In this document: one piece after another, positions 7,269-15,768 of the stretch
How positions within the stretch are numbered: position 1 is the stretch's first letter
Layout: every line of letters starts with the position of its first letter
From: Elusimicrobiota bacterium
GTDB lineage: Bacteria; Elusimicrobiota; Elusimicrobia; JACQPE01
Reading direction: 5' to 3'
DNA: 33,199 bases
NCBI GenBank assembly: GCA_016205025.1
Contig: JACQJO010000037.1
Span: 1 to 33,199 of the forward strand
Program-made: the position numbers and the translations under genes
The notes under the pieces: generated by a model
Databases searched by the model: none
Told to the model about the DNA's origin: nothing
What the model saw: the letters and a program-made list of their open reading frames with translations, nothing else

Positions 7269-8681
7269 CTATTGGTTTTTATTGATAAAACCCAAGCGGC
7301 GGCCCATCCAGTAGGCGATCAAAAAATCGAGACCGGTGTAGCGGTTGCCGGGAGGCCCGGCCAGCTCATAGGGATCGCGCTGCCAAACGATGTCGGTATT
7401 GGGCCGCCGCCAAACGGGCAGGGGCTGCAGACTGCGGCGGCCGGCTTTGGCGATGGAGAGATCGCGCAGGTTGTTGGCCGCCTTTCGTTTTTTAGGAAAA
7501 CTAAATTCCTGCAAGGTTTGGATAGCTGTTTTAATGTCATTGGAATTTCTCTCAAAAAAACTGGCGCCCGCGAAGGTGAAAAAAGAATTGCCTTCCTTGC
7601 GGTACTTTCTTAATAATTTTTTAAAACCGCTCTCCCACAAGCCGCGCAGTTTGGAATCCTGCTCCGTTGACATCAAGACGTAAAAGCTCATGAAGGCCAG
7701 GTGCTGATGGTACTCCTTGCCGTACCATAAAAAATGCGCCTCGCCCTTGGCCGCGATCTTGCGCATGGTCTTGCTTTGTGTAAACTTCTTTTTCTCTTTC
7801 AAAAACATGGGGTCGCCGTCGGCCTGATGCGCCAAGTTAAAAAGGGCGACCACGGTCAAAAGCTTGGCCGGATCCAAAATCCAGCGGTTCGGACGGAAAT
7901 CCCCCCATCGCGTGGTACTGCCGTTCGCGTTTCTAAGGCGATAGCCGCTCTGCTTGAACCCCCGGGCCAATCTGGCGGCCAGGCGGCCCGCCTTGTCGCG
8001 CGTTTTCTTATCGCCGAAGCGATAAGCCGCGTTTAAGCCGAAAACAACGCCGGCCATAGAGGAGCCGCTGGCGTCCTCCACGCGGTCATAACGGTCGCCC
8101 CGGTGAAAATAGGTATGGGTTTTAAGAGCGTCTCCCGCCGCGGGATCCACGCCCCTGACCAAATAAGCCTTGCCGTAACCCGCGGTCAATAGGTCAATGC
8201 CGTCTAAAGCCTTGCCCAAAAAGGAAAGAGTCTGTTCAGACTTCGTCGCGTCATATTCAAAAGCGCGAAAAGCGGTGTAATAGCCCTGCCAAATCGCCAT
8301 GTCTCCGATATCGTTGGGGATCTGGTTCCAGAACAAGCGTCCGGAGTCCCTTAAAAAATCTTTATTGATTTCTTCTTCGAAAAGCTGGGCTTTTTTGCGC
8401 ATAGACCTTTTGTCTTCAATTTGCGCCGGACGGGTGAACTCCTCAAAAGGCTCCTGGCGGTGCAACTCATCGGCCACCGTCATGCCGCCTTTCTGGATAA
8501 CCCAAACAAATCCACGGAATACACGGGTAGGGTTGGGAAACAACCGTTTTTTTTCTGAATCTGAAGCTTCAGAAAAAGTGAATAAGGTGAATAAAGCTAA
8601 TAAGGTGAATAAAGAGAAGATTTTTTCTTTTATTACCTTAGCAGCCTTTTTTCTACCGGTACCCACAAAACGGCGGCCCAT
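7269..8681 (-). CDS. Exported protein, predicted helical barrel, unknown function
   Basis: A 470-residue exported protein if started at the ATG at 8681; a GTG at 8666 is an alternative. Neither has a clear Shine-Dalgarno, and both overlap the end of the PAP2 gene (stop at 8633), so coupled translation is likely. The signal peptide has a basic n-region (RRFVGTGRKKAAKVIKEK) and a core LFTLLALFTLFTFS encoded by a 9-bp tandem repeat. The mature part has repeated helical pairs with Trp/Tyr-rich loops (DMAIWQGYYTAFRAFEY, LAFMSFYVLMST, GLDFLIAYWMGRRLG), which suggests an alpha/alpha-toroid as in several glycan-active enzymes. I recognise no catalytic signature. It is downstream of a PAP2 phosphatase and a TPR protein. 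Confidence 0.65.
   Translation of the reverse strand: MGRRFVGTGRKKAAKVIKEKIFSLFTLLALFTLFTFSEASDSEKKRLFPNPTRVFRGFVWVIQKGGMTVADELHRQEPFEEFTRPAQIEDKRSMRKKAQLFEEEINKDFLRDSGRLFWNQIPNDIGDMAIWQGYYTAFRAFEYDATKSEQTLSFLGKALDGIDLLTAGYGKAYLVRGVDPAAGDALKTHTYFHRGDRYDRVEDASGSSMAGVVFGLNAAYRFGDKKTRDKAGRLAARLARGFKQSGYRLRNANGSTTRWGDFRPNRWILDPAKLLTVVALFNLAHQADGDPMFLKEKKKFTQSKTMRKIAAKGEAHFLWYGKEYHQHLAFMSFYVLMSTEQDSKLRGLWESGFKKLLRKYRKEGNSFFTFAGASFFERNSNDIKTAIQTLQEFSFPKKRKAANNLRDLSIAKAGRRSLQPLPVWRRPNTDIVWQRDPYELAGPPGNRYTGLDFLIAYWMGRRLGFINKNQ
8578..8613. repeat. 9-bp tandem repeat (4 units) encoding a signal-peptide core
   Basis: Plus-strand units GTGAATAAG, GTGAATAAA, GCTAATAAG, GTGAATAAA fill 8578-8613. On the minus strand they are read as tripeptides LFT / LLA / LFT / LFT, the hydrophobic core of the signal peptide of the gene at 7269-8681. 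Confidence 0.85.
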
Positions 8682-9301
8682 GCTAGAAGGATACCCCCCA
8701 GCACATCGCTTAACCAGTGGTCCCCGATGTAAACACGGCTGACCGCCATTAAAAGGACGAACAGAAGGCAGAGGGAAAAGAAGAGTGATCGGTGATCGGT
8801 AATCGGTGATCGGTAAAAAAAAGAGTAAATACGAATGATCATAAAAAGAAGAAAAGTGGTGCGAAACGTGTGGCCGCTGGGGAAGCTGTTGGGAGTGGGG
8901 ACATGGATAAAACCCTGGGGTAAATCCCCGCAGGCGCGGTGCAGGGAATCCGGAATCGGCATCTGGGGTAAAAAAACCTTGAACGCGATCTCGGCCGCGG
9001 TGGCTAATCCCAAAGCGCCGCCAAAGGCCAGAGCGGTGTCCGGGCCCAATCGTTTCCACAGAAAGAAAAAAATAAAAACGGAAACCGCCCCGGTTAATTC
9101 GGCCGATCCAATCCAGCTAAGCGACGTTGCCGCGCAGTCCAAAGACTCGCTCGGCCGCGACTGCAGAAATCCCGTTATAAAAATATCCGGCCCCCGCCAG
9201 AGATTGCCGGCCACCATAACGCTTAAAACTCCGAACAAACTTAAAACAAAAAGGCTGGCCGGGGATTTCAAGGCTTTACAAAAAAGGCGCGCGCGGTTCA
9301 T
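8633..9301 (-). CDS. PAP2-family membrane phosphatase
   Basis: A 222-residue integral membrane protein of the PAP2 (type 2 phosphatidic acid phosphatase) superfamily, which removes phosphate from lipid pyrophosphates or phosphates such as undecaprenyl-PP or phosphatidate. Motif C2 is PSGH (141-144) and motif C3 is SRVYIGDH..SDVLGG (188-203). Motif C1 (KX6RP) is poor: KVFLPQMP has the Lys but not the RP. Residues 163-172, in a loop between membrane segments, are encoded by a 7-bp tandem repeat. The gene starts 8 bp after the TPR gene and overlaps the following exported-protein gene. Substrate unknown. Confidence 0.82.
   Translation of the reverse strand: MNRARLFCKALKSPASLFVLSLFGVLSVMVAGNLWRGPDIFITGFLQSRPSESLDCAATSLSWIGSAELTGAVSVFIFFFLWKRLGPDTALAFGGALGLATAAEIAFKVFLPQMPIPDSLHRACGDLPQGFIHVPTPNSFPSGHTFRTTFLLFMIIRIYSFFYRSPITDHRSLFFSLCLLFVLLMAVSRVYIGDHWLSDVLGGILLAWAAVLWVPVEKRLLR
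8787..8814. repeat. Heptamer tandem repeat (4 units) inside a PAP2 gene
   Basis: GATCGGT, GATCGGT, AATCGGT, GATCGGT occupy 8787-8814. Because 28 bp is not a multiple of 3 the unit is read in shifting frames, giving YRSPITDHRS in a loop between two membrane helices of the PAP2 phosphatase. Confidence 0.85.
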
Positions 9302-9309
9302 GCTAAAAA

Positions 9310-10008
9310 CTAAGGAGCGCTCTCCAGGATTTTAAGCTTACCCTTGGCGTGCTCGCGGTATTCGGATTCCGGCGCGCTTTGAGCCATCCAATGGAAAATC
9401 GAGCGGGCTTTTTCTTTTTGGCCCGCCCTTAAATAAATGTTGGCCAAAATATTTTTGAGCATCGTAGGGCATTCGGGCAGGGGATACACCTTCTCAAGAA
9501 AATAAATCAATTCCGGAAAATTTTTTCTATTTTTATAAGCGATGGCTGAAAGATTGAGCGAATAGGGCCAATAACCGGGGTCGCGCTTCAACGCTTCCTG
9601 CAGGAGAAAAACGGCTTCGCCATAGCGGTTTTCGTTGAAAGCCAAGGCGCCGGCGCCATAAAGCACCGCGTAACGAAAATAGGGATCAAGCCCGATAATC
9701 CGGCGCGTTAAAGGCAGCAGGTCCGGATAAAAGCGCGTTGCCCTTCCCCTTCCGGCCGCTTGATGCCAATCCTCTTGGGATTCCTCTTGAGTTCCATAAT
9801 AAATCAACAGATCGAGCATGGCCATGTCGCAGGCTAATCGGCGCAGTCCCAGACCCACCAAAACCAAATCTCTTGTTCCGCCGACCGCGCCCCGGCTGGC
9901 CGCGAAAGCCTGCGGCAGTTCTTCCGGAGAATCCGCCGGAGCGAAAGCCGCGAACCAACCGTTGATCAAACTGCAAGACACTAAGAATACGGCCAACGCG
10001 CCGCGCAT
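9310..10008 (-). CDS. TPR-repeat protein of an ABC transporter operon
   Basis: A 232-residue protein with an N-terminal signal or anchor segment (residues 1 to about 25) and tetratricopeptide-like helical pairs in the C-terminal half, for example AVLYGAGALAFNENRYGEAVFLLQEALKRDPGYW and LKNILANIYLRAGQKEKARSIFHWM. The start used is the ATG at 10008, which shares one base with the TGA of the ABC permease (TGATG), so translation is coupled. Its fixed place behind the ATPase and permease suggests a periplasmic or membrane-anchored partner of that transporter. The cargo is unknown. Confidence 0.72.
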   Translation of the reverse strand: MRGALAVFLVSCSLINGWFAAFAPADSPEELPQAFAASRGAVGGTRDLVLVGLGLRRLACDMAMLDLLIYYGTQEESQEDWHQAAGRGRATRFYPDLLPLTRRIIGLDPYFRYAVLYGAGALAFNENRYGEAVFLLQEALKRDPGYWPYSLNLSAIAYKNRKNFPELIYFLEKVYPLPECPTMLKNILANIYLRAGQKEKARSIFHWMAQSAPESEYREHAKGKLKILESAP

Positions 10009-10808
10009 CAAGTTGGGGAGATTTCGGCCCTGGAAAATAGATAAGAAGAGAAGACGACCAGCGCCCCTGCGTAAATCACGGTATAAAGCAACGTCAGCCC
10101 AAGGCCGCCGATCGAAAAGGAAACCGCTCCGGCTGCAATCCCCTCCCAGCGGTTGGCGGTGCCAAAAAAAGAAAAATCAGGCAACAGATAGGTTAAGGGC
10201 TTTAAGAGAATCAGGGAAACGGTATCGGTTGAATCCTGGCGCGCGATCAGCAGTTTCATCAACTGGGTAACATGGCCCGAAGCGTAAATCAATAAAGTAG
10301 AGGCAAGATAGCTCGCTTGCGACGTCGTGATCGTGGCCAATAGAAAAGCCAGAGCTAAAACGATGATGAGCTTTAAATAAAGCTCCGCGAAAGAAACAGC
10401 GAAAAGCCAATGCCAAGAAAATCCCTTAAAGGTGATAATGCCTAACTGAACGCCGCCCATGACCGCCATGCCGACCAATAAAAGAGTGGACAAACCGGCG
10501 AAGCGCCCGGCCAGATACTCCCAGCGCCGCAAGGGCCTGACAAAAAACATTTCCACGCTGGAACCCTTCCTGACATCCTGGCGGACAACCCGGTAAGCGC
10601 TGCCGAGCAAAAGAACCAGTCCGAAAAGCTCCACCATAGCCAAAGCCGTGTCTCTAAAAAAACGCTCTTCGAATCCTTGAGCCAGCTGGGTCAAGACGAC
10701 CCCGAAATAAACAACCACACCCGCGAATAAAAAAATCAGATTGACGATCTTATCCCTGACCTGTTCCAGAAGGGTCAGTTGGGCGATGACGAGGATTCTG
10801 TTAAACAT
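10008..10808 (-). CDS. ABC-2 type transporter permease
   Basis: A 266-residue polytopic protein with about six membrane segments (NLIFLFAGVVVYFGVVLTQ, ALAMVELFGLVLLLGSAYRVV, STLLLVGMAVMGGVQLGIIT, LIIVLALAFLLATITT and two near the C-terminus), typical of ABC-2 export permeases. The start is the ATG at 10808, with GGAG just upstream and inside the last codons of the ATPase gene (8-bp overlap). A longer frame upstream of it is antisense-free but redundant. It pairs with the ATPase at 10801-11571. Confidence 0.85.
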   Translation of the reverse strand: MFNRILVIAQLTLLEQVRDKIVNLIFLFAGVVVYFGVVLTQLAQGFEERFFRDTALAMVELFGLVLLLGSAYRVVRQDVRKGSSVEMFFVRPLRRWEYLAGRFAGLSTLLLVGMAVMGGVQLGIITFKGFSWHWLFAVSFAELYLKLIIVLALAFLLATITTSQASYLASTLLIYASGHVTQLMKLLIARQDSTDTVSLILLKPLTYLLPDFSFFGTANRWEGIAAGAVSFSIGGLGLTLLYTVIYAGALVVFSSYLFSRAEISPT

Positions 10809-11571
10809 GCGCTCCGGCGCTCTGGATGGGCCTGACCGCGTCCAAAAACAATTTTTCAAGAGACTGGCCGTTCTGCCACTCGGCCTTAGTTAAAATTTTC
10901 TGCAGGCGGCTGCCGGCGATGATGGCCACCCTGTGGGAAACTTTTTCCACCTCGCCGATCGAATGCGACGAAAAAAGAATCGTGATTTTAAGCTCCTGAT
11001 TGAGCTTTAAAAAAAGCTCCCTCATTTCCACGATCCCCAGGGGATCCAAACCGCTGGCCGGTTCATCCAACACCAAAATTTTCGGCTGATGAAAAATGGC
11101 CTGGGCGATGCCCAGGCGCTGGATCATACCCTTGGAAAATCCGGCCGTGCGGCGCTCCCCGGCGGCGCTCAATCCCACGATCCGCAGGGTTTCGGTGATT
11201 CTGGCCTCCAACTCATCCTTCCGTTGGGATGCGCGTGCGTCAATCCTGGCGAAAAAACGCAAAATTTCCCTTGGCGTTAAAGTTCCGGGAAACGATACGG
11301 TTTCGGGAAGATACCCGAGCCTGGAGCGGACTGCGGGATCGCGCGCCGAGTCCGATCCCAAAACCAAAACGCGGCCGCCGGTGGGCCGGATCAAACCCAA
11401 AAGCAAACGCAGTGAGGTGGTTTTACCGGAGCCGTTTAAGCCCAATAAGCCAAAGATTTCCCCCTCGTTGATCTCCAGAGAAAAAGAATCAATCCCCGGC
11501 GCCTGCCGTGTTTTCAGGAAACCGGCCAGGTGGTAAACCTTGGTTAAATTTTGAAACTCAATGACCGGCAT
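10801..11571 (-). CDS. ABC transporter ATP-binding protein
   Basis: A 256-residue ATPase of the ABC-2 export class. Walker A is GLNGSGKT (44-51), the signature is FSKGM (145-149, in place of LSGGQ), Walker B is ILVLDE (165-170) followed by PASGLDP, and the switch His is H203 in SSHS. All catalytic residues are present. It overlaps the end of the aminotransferase gene by 28 bp and the permease start by 8 bp, so it is part of one polycistronic unit. Likely exports a lipid, glycan or drug-like substrate; the sequence does not say which. Confidence 0.92.
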   Translation of the reverse strand: MPVIEFQNLTKVYHLAGFLKTRQAPGIDSFSLEINEGEIFGLLGLNGSGKTTSLRLLLGLIRPTGGRVLVLGSDSARDPAVRSRLGYLPETVSFPGTLTPREILRFFARIDARASQRKDELEARITETLRIVGLSAAGERRTAGFSKGMIQRLGIAQAIFHQPKILVLDEPASGLDPLGIVEMRELFLKLNQELKITILFSSHSIGEVEKVSHRVAIIAGSRLQKILTKAEWQNGQSLEKLFLDAVRPIQSAGAHV

Positions 11572-12722
11572 GAGACCCCGTAAGAAGCGTAGGCCTCGAC
11601 CAAGGCGGCGATACCGCGATCGATGTCTTCCTTGGTGATGGCCCCCATGTGGGCTATGCGTAAAATTTTGCCTTTGAGATGCCCCTGGCCGTCCGCGATC
11701 GTGATCTTATAGTCATCGCGCAATTTTTTAAGAACCGTCGTGGTGGGTATTTTTTTGGCCTCGGATTCGGACGGACCGTAAAAAGCGGTTAAAACATTGG
11801 CGGGCCGGGCCGAAAGAAGGGAACAGCCCAGGGTTTCCTTGACCGCCGAACGCGTGTGCTGGGCCAGCTTCTTGTAACGCGCCCAATAAGTTTCCAATGT
11901 CTCCCTTTTGACCGATTCAAGCGCCAGGGCCAATCCGGCCAAAAGAGAAACGGGCGGCGTAAATGGCGTTTCCGGAACCTTTTTGGACTCCCGATAAAAA
12001 GAAAGGTCAAAATAAAAACGGGGCAGTTTGGCGGTCTTCATCCGTTCCAAGGCGCGTGGGCCTACGCTGATGAAAGCCAGTCCGGGCGGGCACATCAGCC
12101 CTTTTTGACTGGCCGAAGCCGCCACGTCAATGCCCCAGGCGTCTTGGCGGAACTCCTCTCCGGCCAAAGAACTGACCGCGTCAACCAAATATAAAACGTC
12201 TTTGGTTTTAAGAATCTCTCCGATTGTAGGGATCGGGTTGGTGGTGCCGGTGGATGTTTCGGTATGAGTAACAAAAACACCCCGGACATCGGGATGCGAA
12301 CCCAGGTATTCCTTAACTTTTTGAGGATCGACGGCCTGGCCTTGCTCGAACTTCAAGACATCGGCGTTCAAGCCGTGGGCTTTGGCCATGGCGCTCCAAC
12401 GCTCGCCAAAAGCGCCGATCGAGCAGATTAAAACGCGCTCGCCGGCGGAAAAGAAGTTGACGATCGCCGTCTCCAGGGCGGCGGTGCCGGAGCCGGATAA
12501 AACGAAAGCCTCGGCCGTTTCGGTTTGGAAGACGTAGCGGAGATTTTCAAAAACGGAGTTTAAAATGCGGCCGAACTCCGGCGTTCGATGGTGAAGCACC
12601 GGCTCGGCCATTTTGTTTAAAAACTCCTGGGGCACCGGCGTCGGTCCGGGCGTCAAAAGAGTGTAGGCGGACGGCGAACGGGAATCTTGAATTTTTAATT
12701 TTGAATTTTTAACGGTTTTCAT
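11544..12722 (-). CDS. Class V PLP aminotransferase (alanine-glyoxylate/serine type)
   Basis: A 392-residue fold-type I PLP enzyme of the small alanine:glyoxylate / serine:pyruvate aminotransferase group, which in some bacteria and archaea also serves as phosphoserine aminotransferase. Landmarks are TPGPTPVP (24-31), HHRTPEF (44-50), SGSGTAALE (76-84), the cofactor Asp181 in LVDAVSS, the Schiff-base Lys207 in SASQKG, and a C-terminal LRIAHMG. The first 17 residues are extra compared with the family; they are encoded by a 7-bp repeat. The ATG has GGGGGAG before it. No serA is adjacent, so the physiological reaction stays open. Confidence 0.88.
   Translation of the reverse strand: MKTVKNSKLKIQDSRSPSAYTLLTPGPTPVPQEFLNKMAEPVLHHRTPEFGRILNSVFENLRYVFQTETAEAFVLSGSGTAALETAIVNFFSAGERVLICSIGAFGERWSAMAKAHGLNADVLKFEQGQAVDPQKVKEYLGSHPDVRGVFVTHTETSTGTTNPIPTIGEILKTKDVLYLVDAVSSLAGEEFRQDAWGIDVAASASQKGLMCPPGLAFISVGPRALERMKTAKLPRFYFDLSFYRESKKVPETPFTPPVSLLAGLALALESVKRETLETYWARYKKLAQHTRSAVKETLGCSLLSARPANVLTAFYGPSESEAKKIPTTTVLKKLRDDYKITIADGQGHLKGKILRIAHMGAITKEDIDRGIAALVEAYASYGVSCRSLSFKI
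12682..12709. repeat. Heptamer tandem repeat (4 units) at the aminotransferase N-terminus
   Basis: GAATCTT, GAATTTT, TAATTTT, GAATTTT occupy 12682-12709. They encode the charged extension KNSKLKIQDS ahead of the conserved start of the aminotransferase fold. Confidence 0.8.
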
Positions 12723-12754
12723 TTCACTCCCCCTTAAAAATTACTAATTTAAAT

Positions 12755-15184
12755 TCAAGCTAGCGACGCCTCCAAAACCTCGCTCGCGCCGTCCACTAAG
12801 CAGACCTCAAGATCGCGCTTCACCTCTTCAGGGATATCTTCCAAATCTTTCGCGTTTTCCCTGGGGATTAAAACGGTCTTGATTCCGTGGCGCCGGGCCG
12901 CGATCAACTTTTCCCTGATGCCGCCCACCGGAAGGACCCGGCCTAAAAGCGTGATTTCGCCCGTCATGGCGAGCGAAGCGCGAACCGGCCGCTTCGTCAA
13001 AAAACTAGCCAAACAAACCGCCATCGCCACGCCGGCCGATGGGCCGTCTTTGGGAATCGCGCCCTCCGGCACATGAAGATGCAAATCATGGGTTTTAAGC
13101 TCGGTCAAATTGAGCGCCAATCGATCCGAGATGGACCGAACGTAAGTGAAAGCCGCCTGGGCCGATTCCTGCATGGTGGGACCCAGTTTGCCGGTTAAAA
13201 TCAAATTTCCCCGCCCCGGGATATGAGCCACCTCAATCGTTAAGATGTCGCCGCCGTATTCGGTCCAAGCCAGTCCCGTGGCCACCCCGACGCCGTTGGC
13301 CGACGCTTCGGTTTTTAAAAACTTCGGCGCCCTCAAATACTTCTCAATATCCTGCGGCGTCTTGATTTCCCTAATAGTTTTCGAATCTTCTTGGGATTCT
13401 GCAGCCTTGGTCACCTTCCCCTTAAGCGCTATCTCCTTGGCCATCTTTCTTAAAATGGAGGCGATTTCTCTTTCCAGATTTCTAACTCCGGCTTCATGCG
13501 TGTAGCGCTCGATCAAATAAGTCAGGGCTTCATTCGAAAATTCGACTTCCAGATAATCTTTCAGGCCGTTTTCCTCGGTCTGTTTCGGGATCAAATAACG
13601 CCTAGCGATCTGGTTTTTCTCTTCAAGCGTGTAATCTGAAAAACGTATAACCTCCAAACGGTCTCTTAAAGTCGCCGGAATCGCGTGCATGGTATTGGCG
13701 GTCGCGATAAAAAACACACCGGAAAGATCAAAACCCACGTCAATGTAATGGTCCACGAAATTTTTATTCTGCTCCGGGTCTAAAACTTCGAGCAAAGCGG
13801 CGGCGGGGTCCCCCCTCCAGTCCGTGCCCATCTTGTCAATCTCATCTAAAAGAAAAACGGGATTTTTGGCGGACGCCTTTCTTAACTCCTGCAAAACTTT
13901 TCCCGGAAGAGCTCCGATATAGGTTCTTCGATGGCCTCGAATTTCGGATTCATCCGCCACACCGCCCAGGGAAACGCGCACAAATTTCCGGCCCAAAGCC
14001 CGCGCCACCGAACGCGCCAACGAGGTTTTGCCCACGCCCGGAGGCCCCACGAAGCACAAAACGGGACCGCGCAGTTTCCCCTTTAACATGCAGACCGCAA
14101 GATACTCCAAAATGCGCTCTTTGGCCTTATCTAAGCCGAAATGATCTTCATGCAAAACCTTCGCGGCGTTTCCAAGATCAAGATTGTCGGCGGTTGCCTG
14201 GCTCCAGGGAAGAGTGACCAGCCAGTCCAGATAGGTTCTCGCGACCGTCGCCTCCGGCGAATAGGGCATCATTTTTTCCAGGCGCCCGATTTCCTTGGCC
14301 GCCGCTTCCTCGGCTTCTTTGGTCATGCCCGCCTTTTTGATCTTGGTTTTCAGTTCATCTAATTCCTTGCCGTGGTCATCGCGATGCTTTAACTCCTTTT
14401 GGATCGCCTTCATCTGCTCTTGAAGCAGGTATTCCCTTTGACTTTTTTCGATCTGGGTTCGCACGCGGCTTTGAATCTTTTTTTCCAAATTCAAAATATC
14501 GATTTCCCGCAATAGATAGGAATAAATGAGCTCCAATCTAACCTGAACGTCGGCCATTTCAAGCAATTTCTGTTTCTCTTCAAGCTTTAAGGCCACGTTG
14601 GCCGCCACGATATCGGTCAAACGGTCCGGGTCATCTATTTTAAGCGCGACGCCGGCCATCTCCTGGGGGGCATTAGGAGCCAACTGCAGGTACTGACCGA
14701 AAGCCTGACGTATCAAACGCGTTAAGGCTTCGGCTTGCGATAAGTCTTCGACGGGTTGGACGCCAAGGGCCTCCAGGCCGGCCTCAAAATAGCCATTGTC
14801 TCCGCTGGTTGAAATTTCACCGGCGCGCACGCGCTCAATGCCCTGGATAAAAGTTTTAACGGACCCATCCGGCAGTTTAAAAACCTGGGCCACCTGGCCG
14901 ATGGTGCCCACGGCCTGCAGGTCCCCGGCGCCGGGGTCCTCAACCTTGGGCGATTTCTGGGTTAAAACCAAAATCCTGCGGTCATGCAGGCGCGAGGAAG
15001 CCTCCAGCGCGGCCAACGATTTGACGCGGCCAACCGCCACCGGAAGCACCATATAAGGAAAAAGAACGACGTCCCTGACGGGTAAAACAGGCAGTCTGCC
15101 GGTCGGCGGCGCCCCTGTTTCAGTCGTGACGGTTTCAGTCGTGCTGTCTTCTTTACTTATGCTTTCTGGTGGTAATAATTTCAT
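12755..15184 (-). CDS. lon: ATP-dependent protease Lon
   Basis: A full-length Lon (809 residues from the ATG at 15184). Order: N-terminal substrate-binding domain ([19 protein letters not shown]), a coiled-coil linker ([17 protein letters not shown]), the AAA+ module with Walker [10 protein letters not shown] (about 380-388), Walker [10 protein letters not shown], sensor ATANT, and the protease domain with Ser716 in PKDGPSAG and Lys759 in VGGIREKL. It degrades misfolded and regulatory proteins in the cytosol. The start overlaps the end of clpP by 32 bp and has a poor Shine-Dalgarno. Residues 12-24 contain a duplicated Thr/Glu block from a 15-bp repeat. In many bacteria clpX lies between clpP and lon; here it does not. 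Confidence 0.97.
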   Translation of the reverse strand: MKLLPPESISKEDSTTETVTTETGAPPTGRLPVLPVRDVVLFPYMVLPVAVGRVKSLAALEASSRLHDRRILVLTQKSPKVEDPGAGDLQAVGTIGQVAQVFKLPDGSVKTFIQGIERVRAGEISTSGDNGYFEAGLEALGVQPVEDLSQAEALTRLIRQAFGQYLQLAPNAPQEMAGVALKIDDPDRLTDIVAANVALKLEEKQKLLEMADVQVRLELIYSYLLREIDILNLEKKIQSRVRTQIEKSQREYLLQEQMKAIQKELKHRDDHGKELDELKTKIKKAGMTKEAEEAAAKEIGRLEKMMPYSPEATVARTYLDWLVTLPWSQATADNLDLGNAAKVLHEDHFGLDKAKERILEYLAVCMLKGKLRGPVLCFVGPPGVGKTSLARSVARALGRKFVRVSLGGVADESEIRGHRRTYIGALPGKVLQELRKASAKNPVFLLDEIDKMGTDWRGDPAAALLEVLDPEQNKNFVDHYIDVGFDLSGVFFIATANTMHAIPATLRDRLEVIRFSDYTLEEKNQIARRYLIPKQTEENGLKDYLEVEFSNEALTYLIERYTHEAGVRNLEREIASILRKMAKEIALKGKVTKAAESQEDSKTIREIKTPQDIEKYLRAPKFLKTEASANGVGVATGLAWTEYGGDILTIEVAHIPGRGNLILTGKLGPTMQESAQAAFTYVRSISDRLALNLTELKTHDLHLHVPEGAIPKDGPSAGVAMAVCLASFLTKRPVRASLAMTGEITLLGRVLPVGGIREKLIAARRHGIKTVLIPRENAKDLEDIPEEVKRDLEVCLVDGASEVLEASLA
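15117..15146. repeat. 15-bp direct repeat in the 5' end of lon
   Basis: GTTTCAGTCGTGACG (15117-15131) and GTTTCAGTCGTGCTG (15132-15146) are in perfect tandem with two differences. They encode the Thr/Glu-rich [10 protein letters not shown] stretch before the first conserved Lon strand. Confidence 0.75.
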
Positions 15185-15767
15185 CAACAATGCCGTAAGA
15201 TTTAGCTTCTTCGGCGCTCATGTAGTAGTTTCTCTCCATGTCGGAACGCAATTTATCCGGCTTTTGACCCGTATGATGGGCAAGAATCTGGATTAACTTA
15301 TCCTTATTGACTTGAAGCTCTTTGTTTTCGATCTCAATGTCAGTCGCCTGTCCGCCGATGCCTCCGCCGCTAATTAAAGGTTGATGAATCATGACGCGCG
15401 CGTGCGGCAAGACGTAGCGGCGGCCCTTAGTGCCGGAAGCCAAAAGGACCGCTCCGAATGACATGGCCATGCCCATGCAGATCGTGGTGATCGGAGTCGT
15501 GACATAGCGCATGGTGTCATAAACCGCCAAGCCGGCGGTTACCATGCCGCCCGGGGAATTAATAAAAATCTGTATCTCTTTATCAGGATCCTCGGACTGC
15601 AGATATAGGAGCTGGGCGATTAAAAGATTGGCCGAATCCGTCGTTACGACACCCTCGTAACCTCCCACGAAAATAATCCTGTCTTTAAGCAGTCGCGAGT
15701 AAATGTCGTAACCGGCGGCCGCGCCCTGGTTCCAGCGTTCGATAACTGTCGGAATGATCATTGGCAT
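15153..15767 (-). CDS. clpP: ClpP protease subunit with Asn in place of the catalytic Asp
   Basis: A 204-residue ClpP, the barrel-forming peptidase that works with AAA+ unfoldases. The ATG at 15767 has GGAGGGA upstream and lies 1 bp beyond the end of tig. The nucleophile is Ser103 ([13 protein letters not shown]) and the base is His128 (MIHQPL). At the place of the third triad member (E. coli ERDRFLS) this protein reads ERNYYMS, so Asn180 replaces Asp. A three-residue insertion after MIHQPL explains the shift in numbering. Listeria ClpP1 is a known natural Ser-His-Asn case with low activity on its own. The operon tig-clpP-lon lacks clpX. Confidence 0.95.
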   Translation of the reverse strand: MPMIIPTVIERWNQGAAAGYDIYSRLLKDRIIFVGGYEGVVTTDSANLLIAQLLYLQSEDPDKEIQIFINSPGGMVTAGLAVYDTMRYVTTPITTICMGMAMSFGAVLLASGTKGRRYVLPHARVMIHQPLISGGGIGGQATDIEIENKELQVNKDKLIQILAHHTGQKPDKLRSDMERNYYMSAEEAKSYGIVDEIITTRKHK

Positions 15768-15768
15768 G

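Noticed and set aside
8578..8814. Short repeats as a CRISPR array
   Set aside because: Units are 7 or 9 bp with no spacers and lie inside coding sequence; no cas genes are present.
8682..9059. Upstream extension of the exported protein frame (to 596 residues)
   Set aside because: It overlaps the PAP2 gene, which has clear motifs on the same strand in another frame; the extension has no signal or family match.
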